64,000 nt of DNA from Brachybacterium sp. P6-10-X1. Its GTDB lineage: Bacteria; Actinomycetota; Actinomycetes; Actinomycetales; Dermabacteraceae. Made by a program: the position numbers and the translations under genes. Below, piece by piece: positions 1-8,133 of the stretch. The notes under the pieces were generated by a model. It saw only the letters and a program-made list of their open reading frames with translations, was not told the DNA's origin and did not search any database. Numbering within the stretch: position 1 is the first letter of the stretch; each line of letters opens with the position of its first letter. The stretch is taken from assembly GCF_001969445.1 (NCBI RefSeq), contig NZ_CP017297.1, positions 2,790,001-2,854,000 on the forward strand, read 5' to 3'.

Positions 1-223
1 TGGGCGGGAGGTGCTGCTGGTCGCGGCCCTGTCCCCGCTGGCCTATGTGCTGGTCCTGGAGGCGATGCGCACCGCACCGGTCTCCCTGGTCGCCCCCGTC
101 CGGGAGTCCAGCATCGTGGTGGGCTCGCTGCTGGCCTGGTGGCTGTTCATGGAGCCGGACCCGCTGCGACGTATGCTGGGAGCGGCGATCGTGCTGGCCG
201 GGATCGTGCTCATCGCGGTGTGA
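1..223 (+). CDS. DMT/EamA-family permease, C-terminal fragment
   Basis: This is the 3' end of a gene that begins before the window; the reading frame is open from base 2. About 73 residues remain, forming two hydrophobic segments typical of the last helices of EamA-type drug/metabolite transporters. The segment with APVSLVAPVRESS followed by a helix and the closing GAAIVLAGIVLI is characteristic of that family. Substrate cannot be told from the fragment. The protein would sit in the cytoplasmic membrane. The next gene runs the other way, so this is the end of a transcription unit. Confidence 0.75.
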   Translation, partial: GREVLLVAALSPLAYVLVLEAMRTAPVSLVAPVRESSIVVGSLLAWWLFMEPDPLRRMLGAAIVLAGIVLIAV

Positions 224-300
224 TCGCTCGGGGCCCGCCGGGCCGAGCGCATGACGGCTGTCATCGATCCGACGGCGCCGCGTCACGGCCCCTCCCGTGC

Positions 301-1128
301 TCAGACCCGTGCGAGGACCTCGCCGTGCAGCAGGCTGAACCAGCCGTCGGGATCCTCGGCCCAGGCCAGCACCTCCGCAGCGATCGCCTCCCGCTCCGCG
401 GCGTCGGCCCACTGCTCGCGCTCGAGCTGCTGGGCGAACGGCCCGGCGGTGAGCCTCCCGGCGAGGGTCTCCGCCCAGGCCGCGCGCGTCTCCGGGGTCG
501 CGTACAGCCAGGTCGAGGAGCCGGATGCGACGTCCTCCACCCCGGCCTCGTGGGCCCAGGCGAGCAGTCGCCGCCCGGCATCCGGGGTGCCGCCGTTGGC
601 GCGGGCGGCTCGCAGGTACAGGGCGAGCCAGCGATCGATCGCGGGCACCTCGGGATACCAGCGGAAGCCCTCGTAGTCACTGTCCCGCAGGGCGATGACT
701 CCGCCGGGCCGGGTGACGCGGCGGGCCTCCGCGATCGCGGCCACCGGCTGCGGGAGGTGCTGGAGCACCTGGTGGGCGTGGACCACGTCGACGCTGTCGT
801 CGGCCAGCGGCAGCGCCTGCGCATCACCGACCAGCACCCGGACGGCGCCGAGCCCCTGCCTCACGAGCTCGGCGCGGGTGATCTCCGCGGACTGTTCGGA
901 GACCTCCAGCGCGGTGACGTTCTGGGGGCCGACGATCCGGGCGAGATCCGCCGTGATCGTGCCCGCGCCGCTGCCCACGTCCAGCAGCTGCTGCCCGGGC
1001 CGCAGGAGCGGCAGCAGGTGGGCGGCGGAGTTCTGCGCGGTGCGGGCGCGGTGGCTGTCCAGCACGGCAGCGCCGTAGCCGTGGGTGTAGGCGGGGGCGC
1101 GGTCCGAGGTGTCTGCGTGACCTGGCAT
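301..1128 (-). CDS. SAM-dependent class I methyltransferase
   Basis: A 275-residue cytoplasmic protein with the class I methyltransferase fold. Motif I (LLDVGSGAGT, about residues 48-57) binds S-adenosylmethionine. The acidic strand-2 segment (ALEVSEQ) follows, and the DDSVDVVHAHQVLQHLP stretch near residues 108-124 is the motif IV region seen in UbiE/Methyltransf_11 proteins. The acceptor substrate is not apparent. The start codon is preceded by TAGCGT with a 6-nt gap (bases 1129-1140 on the other strand), suggesting leaderless transcription. No partner gene identifies a pathway. Confidence 0.88.
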   Translation of the reverse strand: MPGHADTSDRAPAYTHGYGAAVLDSHRARTAQNSAAHLLPLLRPGQQLLDVGSGAGTITADLARIVGPQNVTALEVSEQSAEITRAELVRQGLGAVRVLVGDAQALPLADDSVDVVHAHQVLQHLPQPVAAIAEARRVTRPGGVIALRDSDYEGFRWYPEVPAIDRWLALYLRAARANGGTPDAGRRLLAWAHEAGVEDVASGSSTWLYATPETRAAWAETLAGRLTAGPFAQQLEREQWADAAEREAIAAEVLAWAEDPDGWFSLLHGEVLARV

Positions 1129-1260
1129 GGGCCGACGCTACGCCGCCCGGGTGGCACCGGGCAGGGGCGACCGACTGCTGGGCGCAGTGCGGGAACACGT
1201 CCACGGTCTCGTCGGGAGGGAGGACGTCATCGGGCACACCGGCCTCGGGCGCCGGGACGT

Positions 1261-2355
1261 TCACGATCCGTCGGTACCCGGCTCACCGTCGGTCGCCCGG
1301 TGCCGGAGGGCCGCGCGCCGGTCCCCGAGGGCGGCGGTGATCACCACCGCGATCCCCACGACCGCGCCGATCACGGTCTCCAGCACACGGGCCTGGAGCA
1401 TCGTCCCGATCGGCTGCGGATGCGCGAGCTGGACCATGAGCAGGGCCAGCGGGGTGATGAACAGCAGCGCGAAGGAGTAGTTGCGCAGCACGTACATCTC
1501 GGCGAGGAACTGCAGGACCACCACCCACACCACGAGCTGCCAGGGCTCGGCGGGGAAGGACAGCAGGAAGGCGGTGGTCACGATGCCGAGCGTGGTGCCG
1601 ATGATGCGGTGCAGCCCGCGCTCGACCTGCAGGGTGCGCCCCGGGGCCGACAGCGGCGCTATCGCCGCGATCTGCGCCCAGTAGGGGAAGGGCAGCCCGG
1701 AGGCGAGGCCCAGCACCCCGGCGATCGCGGCGGCGAGCGCGAACCGGCCGAACTCGGCGCCCAGCTGCGCCCGGGACCAGGACTCCGCGGCGGGCCGGAC
1801 GTCGGCCCCGGGATGACGCTCCCCCGCCCAGTGGCCGAGCAGGCCCAGCACGACGCACAGGGAGGCGCAGGCGCCCGCGATGAGGAACGCGGCCCAGATC
1901 GGGGCGGCGGGCGGCGCGGAGGCGATGGCGGCGACCGCGAACAGCGGGAAGATCGCGCCGCCCGGCTTCAGGCCGAGCCGGAGCACCAGGGCCGCGGCGA
2001 GCCCCGCCACGACGGATCCCACCCCCAGGGCGGTCCAGGACCCCGCCGTGGTGCCCATCGACTCCCCGAGCTGCGCGAGGGTGGCGCCGATGGTGACGCA
2101 CACGGTCAGCAGCGCACCGGCCATCGACTGGCGCCGGAAGCGCATGCGTGTCGGCTCGTACTTGGAGTAGATCCCGGTGAAGGCCCCGAAGCCGACGTAC
2201 ATCGCCCAGTCGACGTGTCCTGTCACCAGGAGCACGGACAGCGGGATCGCGAGCCCGAGGGCGATGCGGAACGCCGGGATGTGGTCCACGCGGCTGGGCC
2301 CGAGGCTGAGCAGGCGCTTCGTCGAGGCCTGGATCCGGGTGGACGCTGCGGGCAC
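1261..2355 (-). CDS. FUSC-family integral membrane protein
   Basis: A 364-residue polytopic membrane protein with two hydrophobic helix clusters. It resembles the FUSC (fusaric acid resistance/aromatic acid exporter) family, including the alanine- and glycine-rich helices near the N-terminus and the YVLRNYSFALLFITPLALLM segment near the C-terminus. Substrate is unknown; members are thought to export small aromatic or toxic compounds. I chose the GTG at 2355 because it has a strong GGAAGGAG ribosome site 4 nt upstream. The longer open frame to 2724 would run into the divergent permease gene. Confidence 0.8.
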   Translation of the reverse strand: MPAASTRIQASTKRLLSLGPSRVDHIPAFRIALGLAIPLSVLLVTGHVDWAMYVGFGAFTGIYSKYEPTRMRFRRQSMAGALLTVCVTIGATLAQLGESMGTTAGSWTALGVGSVVAGLAAALVLRLGLKPGGAIFPLFAVAAIASAPPAAPIWAAFLIAGACASLCVVLGLLGHWAGERHPGADVRPAAESWSRAQLGAEFGRFALAAAIAGVLGLASGLPFPYWAQIAAIAPLSAPGRTLQVERGLHRIIGTTLGIVTTAFLLSFPAEPWQLVVWVVVLQFLAEMYVLRNYSFALLFITPLALLMVQLAHPQPIGTMLQARVLETVIGAVVGIAVVITAALGDRRAALRHRATDGEPGTDGS

Positions 2356-2635
2356 GGGTCTCCTTCCGGGCGGCCTGCGCGGACCGGGCCGCGGACCGTC
2401 CCTGCACTGGTGGCGGTGGTCGACGGGGACGGCGCGCTGAACGCGGGCGACCACTCGGCGCCCGACGGGCGGTGAGATGGCCGAGGCCTCCTCGGGGCCG
2501 CGTGCACGGAGCACGGGCCCCTCCACCTTAGGCCGACGAACCGCGCCGGTCACGCCGCCCGTGGGACACTGCACGTCACGTCCCCGTCCCACCCCGTCGT
2601 CCGGCCGCGGCCGGCCCTCCTGCTCCGGAGCCGAC

Positions 2636-4150
2636 ATGACCTCCCCCGATCCCACCCGCTCCCCCGCCCCAGCCGCTCCCGTCGGCGGTGCCGGCGTCAT
2701 CGAGACCACCGGCATCGAGATCATCGCCGAGTCCGAGCGGACCGCGCGGCCCCGCGATCTGATCTGGCCCTGGTTCGCCGCGAACGTGTCGGTGTTCGGG
2801 ATGAGCTACGGCTCCTACCTGCTGGGCTTCGGGATCAGTTTCGTCCAGGCCACGGTCGTCGCGATCCTCGGCATCATCATCAGCTTCCTGCTGTGCGGTC
2901 TGGTGGCGATCGCCGGCAAGCGCGGCAGCGCGCCGACGATGGTGCTCTCGCGCGCCGCCTTCGGCGTGCACGGGCAGAAGGTGCCGGGGATCGTCTCCTG
3001 GTTGACCTCGATCGGCTGGGAGACGTCGCTGGCGATCTCCGCGGTGCTGGCCACCGCCACCGTGTTCGACGTGCTGGGCGTGGGGTCCGGACAGGCGGTG
3101 ACCGTGATCGCTGCGATCCTCATCGCCGCGCTGATCGTCACCGCGAGCGTGCTCGGCTACCACACGATCATGCGCCTGCAGTCGATCCTGACCTGGGCGA
3201 CCGGCGCCATGACCATTCTGTTCATGATCCTCACGATCCCGCACATCGACTGGGCGGGCGTGGCCTCGATGCCGAGCGGGCCCCCGCAGGCGATGATCGG
3301 GGCGCTGGTGATGGTGATGACCGGCTTCGGCCTCGGCTGGATCAACATCGCCGCGGACTGGTCGCGCTACCAGAGGCGCTCCGCGTCCGACGCCTCGATC
3401 GTCGCGTGGAACACGATCGGCGGGGCGGCCGCCCCCGTGGTGCTGGTGATCGTCGGACTGCTGCTGGCCGGCTCCGATCCGGAGCTGGCGGGCGCCATCG
3501 AGGGCGATCCCATCGGCGCGCTGATCTCCATCCTGCCGCTGTGGGCCCTGGTGCCCTTCTGGATCGTGGCCGTGCTGACCCTGGTCTCCGGCGCCGTGCT
3601 GGGCATCTACTCCTCGGGACTGACCCTGATCAGTCTGGGGATCCGCATCCCGCGTCCGGCGGCCGCCGCGGTCGACGGAGTGATCCTGACCGTCGGCACC
3701 ATCTGGGTCGCGTTCTTCGCCACCAGCTTCATCGGTCCGTTCCAGAGCTTCCTGATCACCCTCGGGGTCCCGATCGCGGCCTGGGCCGGCATCCTCATCG
3801 CCGACGTCCTCACCCGTCGGGCGGACTACGACGAACGTGCCCTGTTCGATCCCCGCGGCCGCTACGGCTCGATCGACGGGATCTCGATCGTGACCATGGT
3901 GGTCGCCTCGGTCCTGGGATGGGGGCTGGTCGTCAACTCCTTCACCGAGGCCGCGCCGTGGAACAACTGGCAGGGCTACCTGCTGGAGCCGCTCGGGCTG
4001 AGCACCTATGTCGACGATCCGGCCGGGGCGTACTGGGACGGCAACTGGGCGTACTCCAACATCGGGGTGCTGCTGGCGCTGGTGCTCGGCTTCGCCGTGA
4101 CCTGGTTCGCCCGACGGGGTCGGATCCGCCGGCAGGAGCGGGACGCATGA
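2636..4150 (+). CDS. NCS1-family nucleobase (cytosine/purine-type) permease
   Basis: A 504-residue membrane protein with about 12 hydrophobic segments and the layout of the nucleobase:cation symporter-1 family. The hydrophilic N-terminus is followed by RDLIWPWFAANVSVFGMSYG, then a glycine-rich second helix region and the GWINIAADWSRYQRR motif common in CodB-like permeases. It probably imports a pyrimidine, purine or related heterocycle with a cation. ATG at 2636 has a GGAG site 5 nt upstream; an in-frame start at 2477 would overlap the divergent FUSC promoter region. Its stop overlaps the next gene by 4 bp, implying coupled translation and a shared substrate. Confidence 0.85.
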   Translation: MTSPDPTRSPAPAAPVGGAGVIETTGIEIIAESERTARPRDLIWPWFAANVSVFGMSYGSYLLGFGISFVQATVVAILGIIISFLLCGLVAIAGKRGSAPTMVLSRAAFGVHGQKVPGIVSWLTSIGWETSLAISAVLATATVFDVLGVGSGQAVTVIAAILIAALIVTASVLGYHTIMRLQSILTWATGAMTILFMILTIPHIDWAGVASMPSGPPQAMIGALVMVMTGFGLGWINIAADWSRYQRRSASDASIVAWNTIGGAAAPVVLVIVGLLLAGSDPELAGAIEGDPIGALISILPLWALVPFWIVAVLTLVSGAVLGIYSSGLTLISLGIRIPRPAAAAVDGVILTVGTIWVAFFATSFIGPFQSFLITLGVPIAAWAGILIADVLTRRADYDERALFDPRGRYGSIDGISIVTMVVASVLGWGLVVNSFTEAAPWNNWQGYLLEPLGLSTYVDDPAGAYWDGNWAYSNIGVLLALVLGFAVTWFARRGRIRRQERDA

Positions 4151-4704
4151 GCGACCGCTCCTGGCTGCTCGTCGTCGACCCGCAGCGGATCTTCGCCGAC
4201 CCGGCCTCCGACTGGGCCTCTCCCTTCTGGGACGACGCCTGGTCGCGGATCCGGGAGCTCGCCGAGCACGTCGGACCCGAGCGCACCCTGGTGACCCGCT
4301 GGCTGCCCACGGCCGACCGCACCACCGCCTGGGGCGAGTACTTCCGTGCCTGGCCCTTCGCGGACGTCCCCGCGACCGATCCGCTCTACGACCTGGTCGA
4401 CGGCGCCCGAGAGCTCACCGTCCACCCCACGATCGACGAGCCCACCTTCGGCAAGTGGGGCCCGCAGCTCGCCGGGATCGTCGGCCCCCACCCGGACCTG
4501 CTGCTCACCGGCGTCTCGACGGACTGCTGCGTGATCACGACGGCCCTGGCCGCAGCCGACGCCGGTGCGCGCCTCAGCGTGGTCCGGGATGCCTGCGCCG
4601 CCTCGACGGCCGCCGACGGCGCAGCGGCGGTGCAGGTCATGGGGCTGTTCCCGCCTCAGATCGACGTCACCTCGAGCACAGAGGTGCTCGGCTCCACACC
4701 GTGA
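4147..4704 (+). CDS. isochorismatase-family cysteine hydrolase
   Basis: A 185-residue cytoplasmic hydrolase of the isochorismatase/nicotinamidase superfamily. The expected catalytic triad is visible: Asp11 (LLVVDPQ), Lys103 (TFGKWGP) and Cys128 (TGVSTDCCV), with the cis-peptide region just before the cysteine. Members hydrolyse amides or enol ethers such as nicotinamide, ureidoacrylate or N-carbamoyl compounds. The ATGA overlap with the NCS1 permease suggests it acts on what that permease brings in, for example a pyrimidine breakdown intermediate; this is inference. Length is normal for the family. Confidence 0.87.
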   Translation: MSDRSWLLVVDPQRIFADPASDWASPFWDDAWSRIRELAEHVGPERTLVTRWLPTADRTTAWGEYFRAWPFADVPATDPLYDLVDGARELTVHPTIDEPTFGKWGPQLAGIVGPHPDLLLTGVSTDCCVITTALAAADAGARLSVVRDACAASTAADGAAAVQVMGLFPPQIDVTSSTEVLGSTP

Positions 4705-4795
4705 CATGCTGGACATCGGGCAGCACGAGAGGCGGGGCGGCACGGACGACGCTGCGGGCGCCGACATGGCCCGAGGACGAGCAGAAGGGGCAGAC

Positions 4796-5032
4796 ATGGT
4801 CGAGAAGGACGAGATCGTGATCGCCGGCGCGGCCGGACGGCAGGTCCTGTGCGGGCACTGCGGTGCCGACCAGGACCGCTGGCGGCGGGTGCTGCTGAAC
4901 TCCGGCACCTCCGAACTCCTCGGCTTCGCCGCCTTCAGCCCCGAGGCCATCGCGCTGACCTGCACCCGCTGCGGGAAGATGGTGGAGTTCGCCGACGGCG
5001 CCCTGGACCTGCGCTCCGCCCCGCAGCGGTGA
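4796..5032 (+). CDS. small zinc-ribbon protein
   Basis: A 78-residue protein with two CxxC pairs, Cys19/Cys22 (CGHC) and Cys56/Cys59 (CTRC), spaced like a zinc ribbon. No catalytic motif is visible and function is unknown; such proteins often resemble DNA-binding or RNA-binding accessory proteins. The ATG at 4796 has GAAGGGG 5 nt upstream and is preferred over in-frame starts further upstream. Its stop codon overlaps the GTG of the next gene (GTGA), so the two are translationally coupled and likely made together. Confidence 0.72.
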   Translation: MVEKDEIVIAGAAGRQVLCGHCGADQDRWRRVLLNSGTSELLGFAAFSPEAIALTCTRCGKMVEFADGALDLRSAPQR

Positions 5033-5589
5033 CCGCCCCGCTGCTCACCCTCGGCCACGGCCGCCTGGACCGCACCGAGCTGACCGAGCTGCTGCACGGT
5101 GCCGGGATCGAGCAGCTGGTGGACGTGCGCCGCTTCCCGGGCTCGCGCACGAACGACGCCGCGGCGAAGGGCGCCGTCGAGCAGATCTGCACGGCGGCCG
5201 GGATCGCCTACCGGTGGGACGAGCGCCTGGGCGGGCGGCGCCGGCTCACCAAGGACGAGGACGCGACCTCCCCCGACACCTGGTGGAGGGTCGCCCAGTT
5301 CCGCGCCTACGCCGCATGGACCCGCAGCGAGGAGTTCCGGGCCGGGATCGAGGACCTGCGCGCCGACGTGGGCCGCACCCGCACCGCGGTGATGTGCTCG
5401 GAGGCCGTGTGGTGGCGCTGCCACCGCCGGCTCATCGCCGACCTGATGCTCCTGGAGCACGACGTGGAGGTTCTCGACCTCATGCACTCGGGGCGGCAGC
5501 GGCCGCACGAGGTGAGCCCCGGGGCGCGCCGGGACGCGGCGGGCCGCGTGGTGTGGGACCTCCCGGACGATTCCCCCGTCACGGACTGA
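5029..5589 (+). CDS. DUF488 family protein
   Basis: A 186-residue protein with the hallmarks of DUF488: an N-terminal LTLGHGR strand, VDVRRFPGSR, and the C-terminal MCSEAVWWRCHR motif with conserved Cys, Glu and His. The family's biochemical role is not settled; the Cys/Arg-rich pocket suggests a small-molecule or nucleic-acid activity. GTG at 5029 overlaps the stop of the upstream zinc-ribbon gene by 4 bp. Nothing in the sequence shows a substrate. Confidence 0.85.
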   Translation: MTAPLLTLGHGRLDRTELTELLHGAGIEQLVDVRRFPGSRTNDAAAKGAVEQICTAAGIAYRWDERLGGRRRLTKDEDATSPDTWWRVAQFRAYAAWTRSEEFRAGIEDLRADVGRTRTAVMCSEAVWWRCHRRLIADLMLLEHDVEVLDLMHSGRQRPHEVSPGARRDAAGRVVWDLPDDSPVTD

Positions 5590-5648
5590 CCTCGCCACGG
5601 ACCGTCCTGACGTACATCCGGCTGACCACTCGACTGCTGACCGACGCT

Positions 5649-5666
5649 CGCCAGGAGCTCCTGGCG
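5649..5666. promoter_or_regulatory. 18-bp perfect palindrome upstream of SDR gene
   Basis: CGCCAGGAGCTCCTGGCG is fully self-complementary with no loop. It lies 59 nt after the DUF488 stop and about 100 nt before the SDR start. It could be an operator or the stem of a transcription terminator; absence of a T-run leaves this open. Confidence 0.45.
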
Positions 5667-5767
5667 CGGCCGGAGCGCTGACGCTGATGGGAGATCGACG
5701 GCGCGCACCGTGACCCCGTCCGAGAATCTCGTTGCCCCTCGGACCCCATGCCGCTAGCGTCCTGCGC

Positions 5768-6541
5768 ATGCACATCCCTCTGCCCCGCACCGCCCTGCTC
5801 ACCGGCGTCGGCCGCCGTCGCGGCATCGCCGCCGCGATCGCCCGGGGGCTCGCGGCCGACGGCTACGACCTGGCGCTGAACTACTTCGAGCCCTACGACC
5901 GTCGGGTCCTCGGCGAGAGCTCGGACGTCGAACTTCTCGCCGACGAGCTGCGGGAATCGGGACGCCGCGTGGAGCTGCTCCCCGGGGACCTCGGGGACCC
6001 CCGCGTCCCGCCATCGCTCATGGCCGATGCGCACGACGCCCTGGGCCCGCTCGGAGCGCTCGTGACCTGCCACTGCGAATCCGTGGACTCCTCGATCCTG
6101 GACACCACCGTGGAGAGCTTCGACCGTCACTACGCCGTGAACGTGCGCGCCACCTGGCAGCTGCTGAAGGCCTTCGCCGAGCAGGTCGAGCCCGGCACGG
6201 AAGCACCCGGCGGCGCCATGATCGCCCTGACCAGCGACCACACCGTGCACAACCTCCCCTACGGCGCGACCAAGGGGGCGCTGGACCGCCTGGTGCTGGC
6301 CGGCACCCACGAACTCGCCGACCGCGGGATCCGCACCAACCTGATCAACCCCGGTCCGATCGACACCGGGTGGATGACCGAGGAGGTGCGCCGGGCGGGC
6401 GCGGCGCAGACGCCGGGCGGTGAGCTCGGCTCCACGGACACCGTCGCCGACCTCGTGCGCTTCCTGATCTCCGAGCGGGGCGCCTGGATCCGGGGCCAGC
6501 TGCTCTATTCCAACGGAGGCTTCGCGACCCCGGCTCTGTGA
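5768..6541 (+). CDS. short-chain dehydrogenase/reductase (SDR)
   Basis: A 257-residue NAD(P)-dependent oxidoreductase of the classical SDR type. The glycine-rich cofactor motif TGVGRRRGIA lies at residues 12-21 and resembles the ENR/FabI-like and FabG-like variants with arginines between the glycines. Catalytic Ser156, Tyr165 and Lys169 (YGATK) are present. The usual NNAG strand-4 motif is replaced by TCHCES near residue 100, which is unusual. The ATG is preceded by TAGCGT with a 7-nt gap, suggesting leaderless transcription. Substrate is unknown. Confidence 0.85.
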   Translation: MHIPLPRTALLTGVGRRRGIAAAIARGLAADGYDLALNYFEPYDRRVLGESSDVELLADELRESGRRVELLPGDLGDPRVPPSLMADAHDALGPLGALVTCHCESVDSSILDTTVESFDRHYAVNVRATWQLLKAFAEQVEPGTEAPGGAMIALTSDHTVHNLPYGATKGALDRLVLAGTHELADRGIRTNLINPGPIDTGWMTEEVRRAGAAQTPGGELGSTDTVADLVRFLISERGAWIRGQLLYSNGGFATPAL

Positions 6542-6575
6542 GGCTCCGAGCGGGCCCGCTCAGCGGGCGACCGTC

Positions 6576-7571
6576 TCATGCTCCGCGCGGGATCGCCTCG
6601 GCGCTGTCGACCGCCCTGGCGCCGTCAGCCGCTCCGGCGCCGTCAGCCGCCCCACCGTTGTCAGCCGCCCCGGCGCCGGCGACGCTCCTCGTCGTCCGCA
6701 CCGACGGCAGCAGGTGTCCGCGGCGACCTGCGAGGACGAGCATCACGAGCCCTGCGGCGAGCCCCATCAGCACGCTGATCAGGGATCCCTCGACGCCCAT
6801 GGTCCCGCCGGTCAACCACGTGGGCCCGTCCGTCTCGACCAGGAGCAGACCGCTCTGCTGCCTCGTCCCGGAGATGGTCGAGGAGTACACGCCACCCTGC
6901 ACCGCGTTCCAGGCGATGTGGATCCCGATCACGAGCCACAGCCGACGGGTCAGGATGTAGGCGGCGCCCAACAGCACCCCGGCCTCGATCACGAGGCCGA
7001 GAGCCGTCAGGACGGTCGCCCCGTCGTTCATCAGGTGCATCAGCCCGAACACGAGCGAGGTGATCGCGAGCGCCGCCCAGCTGCCCAGCCAAGCGTCGAG
7101 CAGGCGCAGCAGGATCCCGCGGAACAGGATCTCCTCGATGACTCCGGCGCCGATGCCGAGCGCGAGCGGCGCCAGCAGCTGCGGGGACGGGGCGAGCCCC
7201 GCGACGCGGTAGCCGCCGAGGAGCGCGATGAGTCCCACGCTGAGCGAGATCAGCGCGGCGCCGATCACCAGGCCCAGCACCAACTCGGCGAGCTTCCCCG
7301 GGCCCCGCAGGGCGAGGCCGGGACTGCGGCCGAGCTGTCCGACGATCAGGAGGTATCCGCCCATCGCGACGGCGGCGCCCATCACGGCCCCGAGCAGGAG
7401 CGCCCAGCCGGCGGTCCCCTGCGCGGGGGAGCCTCCCGCGGCTGCGGTCCCGAACCAGGCTGTAGCGATCAGCACTGCCTCGGCGACGATGAACAGGACG
7501 ATACCGAGCAGCAGCTGTGCCCAGCGGCGACGGTCGCCCCGGTCGACGGGGCTGGGTTCCGGTGATCTCAT
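6576..7571 (-). CDS. CPBP-family intramembrane metalloprotease
   Basis: A 331-residue membrane protein with about eight hydrophobic segments and the ABI/CPBP (Rce1-like) signature. The motifs EEILFR (Glu146/Glu147/Arg151), FGLMH (His179) and HIAWN (His218/Asn222) are all in the membrane core and form the predicted glutamate/histidine catalytic site. Family members cleave prenylated or other membrane proteins or confer bacteriocin self-protection; the substrate here is unknown. The C-terminus is a long Ala/Gly/Asp-rich tail encoded by imperfect repeats. I chose the internal ATG at 7571, with GAGG just upstream. Confidence 0.85.
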   Translation of the reverse strand: MRSPEPSPVDRGDRRRWAQLLLGIVLFIVAEAVLIATAWFGTAAAGGSPAQGTAGWALLLGAVMGAAVAMGGYLLIVGQLGRSPGLALRGPGKLAELVLGLVIGAALISLSVGLIALLGGYRVAGLAPSPQLLAPLALGIGAGVIEEILFRGILLRLLDAWLGSWAALAITSLVFGLMHLMNDGATVLTALGLVIEAGVLLGAAYILTRRLWLVIGIHIAWNAVQGGVYSSTISGTRQQSGLLLVETDGPTWLTGGTMGVEGSLISVLMGLAAGLVMLVLAGRRGHLLPSVRTTRSVAGAGAADNGGAADGAGAADGARAVDSAEAIPRGA

Positions 7572-7727
7572 GACCTCGAGGATGTGCCTCTGTGCACCCG
7601 CTGTCACGACCCCTGGACGGTTCGTCGCGGTGGCCCCTGCCCCTGCGGGGGGCCGGCCCGACACTCACGCTCCGGGCCACCCGACACCACCTGCTCGGCG
7701 ACGCGGACGCCGGAGCCCCGGGCAATC

Positions 7728-7798
7728 GGCGCTCAAACGCCCTCGGGTCAACCGGCGCTCAAATGCCCTCGGGTCAACCGGCGCTCAAGCGCCCTCGG
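7728..7798. repeat. 26-bp tandem repeat, about 2.7 copies
   Basis: Units start at 7728, 7754 and 7780; the first two are near-identical (GGCGCTCAAACGCCCTCGGG core) and the third is partial. The third copy contains the stop codon and last codons of the small gene on the minus strand, so the two outer copies are duplications of that gene end. Each unit carries a small GGCGCT/AGCGCC-like inverted repeat around the TCA stop. Confidence 0.9.
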
Positions 7799-7994
7799 GG
7801 CTCTCGTCGGCCTCGGTGTGCTGCGCGCGCACGGCCCCGCAGCGCCAACAGGGAGCGCCCGGGTCCCGGGCCCCGTCCTCCTCGGGCATGGCACCGCACT
7901 CCGGGCACAGCAGACCGAGCCAGCACGCCGCCTCGCCGACGGGGCCGGCCGCGTCGACGTCCTCGTCCACCGCTGACTCCTCGCGCAGGATCAT
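7785..7994 (-). CDS. small zinc-ribbon protein, hypothetical
   Basis: A 69-residue acidic protein with a CPECG and a CWRCG pair separated by about 17 residues, a plausible zinc ribbon. It has no signal peptide or membrane segment. Function unknown. The coding end is repeated downstream in a 26-bp tandem array, so the termination region has been duplicated. A longer frame-shifted reading on the same strand lacks a sensible cysteine pattern, which favours this one. Confidence 0.6.
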   Translation of the reverse strand: MILREESAVDEDVDAAGPVGEAACWLGLLCPECGAMPEEDGARDPGAPCWRCGAVRAQHTEADESPEGA

Positions 7995-8133
7995 CCGCGG
8001 ACCGGTCCACCCGGCCTCGTGCTCACGACTCTACGCCGCGGGCCGTCCCGCCGCCTCGTGCCCGTCGCGCGTCGTGCCCGGCCCGCGTCGCGCCCGTGCC
8101 GCGTCGCGCCCGTCGGTCCTCGCGCAGTCGGCC

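Noticed and set aside
139..2475. A 778-codon open frame on the plus strand
   Set aside because: It runs antisense to the methyltransferase and FUSC genes and has low-complexity composition.
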